A stretch of DNA of 14,635 nt. It comes from Acidaminococcaceae bacterium UBA2453. GTDB lineage: Bacteria; Bacillota; Negativicutes; Acidaminococcales; Acidaminococcaceae. The notes below the pieces were generated by a model that searched no databases, was not told the DNA's origin, and saw only the letters and a list, made by a program, of their open reading frames with translations. Positions 12,730 through 14,635 of this stretch are shown in pieces; the stretch's first letter is position 1, and every line of letters starts with the position of its first letter. A program made the translations under genes and the position numbers. The stretch lies in NCBI GenBank assembly GCA_002342505.1, contig DDQB01000096.1:1-14635 (forward strand), given 5' to 3'.

Positions 12730-14418
12730 TTAGCCTTGTTTATCCTCGGCAGATTTTGCTTCATCCCAGAATCTGTCCAGTTCATCCAGCGTAAAATCAT
12801 TCCATCCTTTACCGGAATTTTCCACACAGTCTTCCACATGTTCAAAGCGTTTTACAAAACGATTGTTGCAACGATTCAATGCCGTTTCGCTTTCAACGCC
12901 CAGATGCCGGGCAAAATTCACCAGCGAAAAATACAGATCTCCCAGTTCTTTTTCCATCTCGTCCGGATTTCTCTGCGCGACGGCTTCATTAAATTCGTTC
13001 CACTCTTCCAGCACTTTCTGTTTTACATCTTCCGTATCTGTCCAGTCAAATCCCACTTTGGCTACCTTGCGCTGCACCTTATTCGCCCGCAGCAGGGAAG
13101 GAAGTCCCTGATAGATACCATCCAGGATTCGTTTCCGTTCCGGTTTTTCCTGCAGTTTAATGGCGTCCCAGTTGGTCAGCACTTCATCGCTGTTTTTTAC
13201 CTTTACCGTGCCAAACACATGGGGATGCCGTTCAATCAGTTTATCGGTTACGCAGTCGATCACATCCTGCAACGTAAACAATCCTTTTTCTTCAGCCATG
13301 CGGGCATGGAAGACCACCTGCATCAGGATGTCTCCCAGTTCTTCTGTCATGCCGTGCACATCCTTATCGTCCACTGCTTCCAGGAATTCATAACATTCTT
13401 CGATCAGGTTAGCGCGTATCGTGGCAAAATCCTGTTCCCGATCCCAGGGGCAGCCGCCCGGTTCGCGCAGCACCTGCATCACATCCGACAGGGGACGCAC
13501 ATCAAAATCTGTTTTCCGCAACAGCAGCGGGAACCGTTTCCAATGACCGGTTTCATCTGCTACGACAACTTCCGACAGCGGTTCCTCTGCAAAATCTTCT
13601 TCCTCTTCCGGCCTTGCATAATTAACGGCACTGCCTTCCGCGGATCCCTCTTCAGCGTCACCCGCTTCCTGCAAAACAGAAAGCAATACTTCCTGCGGCT
13701 GCCGCGGAATAAACACACTGGTCAGATGATCGATCTCCGGCTGCCTGTCAATCTCAAACAGAGAAATCTTGCGACACTCTTCATCCTCCATTCCCAGATT
13801 GCGCAGGAAATACACCTCTGTATCATCCGGCAGCGCGTCCATAAGGGAAAGCTTCATATCCGAAGCCACCATACGGTTATATACCTGCGTCACCATCAGC
13901 GGGTATTTCCCCGCATCCGCCAGCGCTTCAAAATCCTGTGCGTCAATGATCCGCAGTCCGTCAATGGGATCGATGCCCAAATCCACATATGCCAGATCCA
14001 GGAAACTCATGGCCGGTTTAATCGTAAGAGGAACGTGCCGCTCCGCCGCCTTTTCCCGCAGCAGTACAACCGTCCGTTCCGCCACCAGCGGACTGCCGGG
14101 AACCGCATAAACCACGTCTTTATCCCGCGCCTGTTCCAGAACAAAAGAAGAAATTTTATCGTACACTTCTTCAAACGTAGCTTCTTTTTCATACCAGCCG
14201 TCACAGGAAATATACCGGATGCCCCTGCGTTTCAATTCCTCTACCGTGGGATGGATCTCTGTACGCAGAATCACAAAATGATTTTCCAGCAACTGCAATG
14301 TTTCTAAGGACAGATGACCTGCTGCTCCGGGTCCCAGGCCGACGATCGTCAGCGAACCCCCGGCGCTATTCATTTTCAATTCGGAAGCCGCGCGCTCCAA
14401 TTCTTTTTGTTCTGTCAT
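12730..14418 (-). CDS. mazG: Tetrapyrrole-methylase-like/MazG nucleoside triphosphate pyrophosphohydrolase (YabN type)
   Basis: This 562-residue fusion corresponds to Bacillus YabN. Residues about 21-245 form a SAM-dependent tetrapyrrole (corrin/porphyrin) methylase-like domain with the loop TIVGLGPGAAGHLS (24-37) and YAVPGSPLVAERT (104-116). Its substrate is unknown in this family. An acidic linker (about 251-290) follows. Then come two MazG halves, which hydrolyse (d)NTPs to NMP and PPi. The first has CPWDREQ (323-329), EECYEFLEA (340-348) and EELGDILMQ (359-367). The second has EEWNEFNEA and KELGDLYFSLVN (490-501). The ATG at 14418 is chosen because GGGAGG is eight bases upstream, versus two bases from the ATG at 14424. 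The usual Bacillota neighbour rqcP (S4 domain) does not follow. A terminator does. Confidence 0.95.
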   Translation of the reverse strand: MTEQKELERAASELKMNSAGGSLTIVGLGPGAAGHLSLETLQLLENHFVILRTEIHPTVEELKRRGIRYISCDGWYEKEATFEEVYDKISSFVLEQARDKDVVYAVPGSPLVAERTVVLLREKAAERHVPLTIKPAMSFLDLAYVDLGIDPIDGLRIIDAQDFEALADAGKYPLMVTQVYNRMVASDMKLSLMDALPDDTEVYFLRNLGMEDEECRKISLFEIDRQPEIDHLTSVFIPRQPQEVLLSVLQEAGDAEEGSAEGSAVNYARPEEEEDFAEEPLSEVVVADETGHWKRFPLLLRKTDFDVRPLSDVMQVLREPGGCPWDREQDFATIRANLIEECYEFLEAVDDKDVHGMTEELGDILMQVVFHARMAEEKGLFTLQDVIDCVTDKLIERHPHVFGTVKVKNSDEVLTNWDAIKLQEKPERKRILDGIYQGLPSLLRANKVQRKVAKVGFDWTDTEDVKQKVLEEWNEFNEAVAQRNPDEMEKELGDLYFSLVNFARHLGVESETALNRCNNRFVKRFEHVEDCVENSGKGWNDFTLDELDRFWDEAKSAEDKQG

Positions 14419-14469
14419 ACACATAACCTCCCTGCGCTTTCCTGCGCTAAACTGCTATGAGCGTTTCCT

Positions 14470-14635
14470 TTACTTTTTTAAAAATTTTCCAATTACAGGA
14501 AGCTGCCTGGCTTCCTCCCTTGTAACGCATCCCAGCGCCGTAACTGCGACCGCATAAACAAAAGCAGAAACTGCCATCGCCGCAAGCAATACGAAAACAA
14601 GACCTGTCTTTCCGGATAAAAACTGTGCCGTACCG
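14470..14635 (-). CDS. C-terminal end of a probable MOP/MATE-type lipid or polysaccharide flippase (SpoVB/YabM position)
   Basis: Only the last 54 codons are inside the window; the gene continues past the right edge. The fragment reads GTAQFLSGKTGLVFVLLAAM, then AVSAFVYAVAVTALGC, then VTREEARQLPVIGKFLKK before a TAA. This is one hydrophobic membrane segment (about 11-35) followed by a short basic amphipathic tail with EEARQLPVIGKFL, as at the end of oligosaccharide flippases of the SpoVB/MurJ-like branch. It ends 51 bases before mazG, the place held by yabM/spoVB in Bacillus, which drives the assignment. It could be another polytopic membrane protein. Confidence 0.6.
   Translation of the reverse strand, partial: GTAQFLSGKTGLVFVLLAAMAVSAFVYAVAVTALGCVTREEARQLPVIGKFLKK

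Noticed and set aside
12544..14307. A 587-codon open frame on the plus strand
   Set aside because: It lies opposite mazG and the divIC promoter region. The translation is rich in Phe, His, Ile and Arg with no domain, whereas the minus strand encodes clear methylase and MazG motifs with a ribosome-binding site.
1..14635. CRISPR arrays, insertion sequences, tRNA genes, phage or toxin-antitoxin modules
   Set aside because: I looked for direct-repeat arrays, transposase motifs, tRNA-like cloverleaf ends and small two-gene modules and saw none.

Overview
The window is a compact, single-strand stretch of Bacillota housekeeping chromosome: every gene I can support is on the minus strand, so transcription runs from base 14635 towards base 1. 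The order flippase-mazG(yabN)-divIC-S1(yabR)-tilS-hpt-ftsH, followed by coaX, dusB and lysS next to an rRNA-type promoter, is the classical Bacillus/Clostridium 'yab-ftsH-lysS' neighbourhood. There are no sporulation genes (yabP, yabQ and spoIIE are absent), an HTH-type birA sits between ftsH and coaX, and base composition is moderate. These features point to a non-sporulating Bacillota, and I would guess Negativicutes (Veillonella/Dialister/Megasphaera-like). That lineage is an inference, not proven by the sequence.

Layout in transcription order. (1) 14635-12730: C-terminal tail of a MATE/MOP-type lipid or polysaccharide flippase, then a fused tetrapyrrole-methylase-like/MazG pyrophosphohydrolase, closed by a strong terminator. 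(2) 12698-12237: divIC, with a promoter that overlaps that terminator. (3) 12231-11701: an S1-domain protein with its own promoter and terminator. (4) 11669-7736: tilS-hpt-ftsH, tightly spaced, ending in an 18-bp perfect palindrome that covers the ftsH stop codon. (5) 7632-6634: birA. (6) 6529-5524: coaX with a promoter, a leader of about 145 nt and a terminator. (7) 5478-4510: dusB. (8) 4396-2312: a promoter and a two-gene unit, an uncharacterised 310-aa protein and a protein closely resembling cyanobacterial acyl-ACP reductase with its active-site cysteine kept. (9) 2294-93: a perfect-consensus promoter, greA-lysS and a terminator. (10) 67-1: a strong rRNA-type promoter and leader running off the left edge.

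Most genes serve translation and nucleotide or cofactor housekeeping: tRNA-Ile lysidine (tilS), tRNA dihydrouridine (dusB), Lys-tRNA (lysS), RNA polymerase rescue (greA), purine salvage (hpt), CoA (coaX), biotin transfer (birA), membrane proteolysis (ftsH), division (divIC) and NTP cleansing (mazG). The one part not explained by standard housekeeping is the acyl-ACP-reductase-like gene and its unnamed partner. Start codons were reassigned in several genes (ftsH TTG, hpt GTG, internal ATGs for coaX, dusB, divIC, S1, greA, mazG and the 310-aa gene) because the Shine-Dalgarno sequence and the family N-terminus agree on the shorter form.
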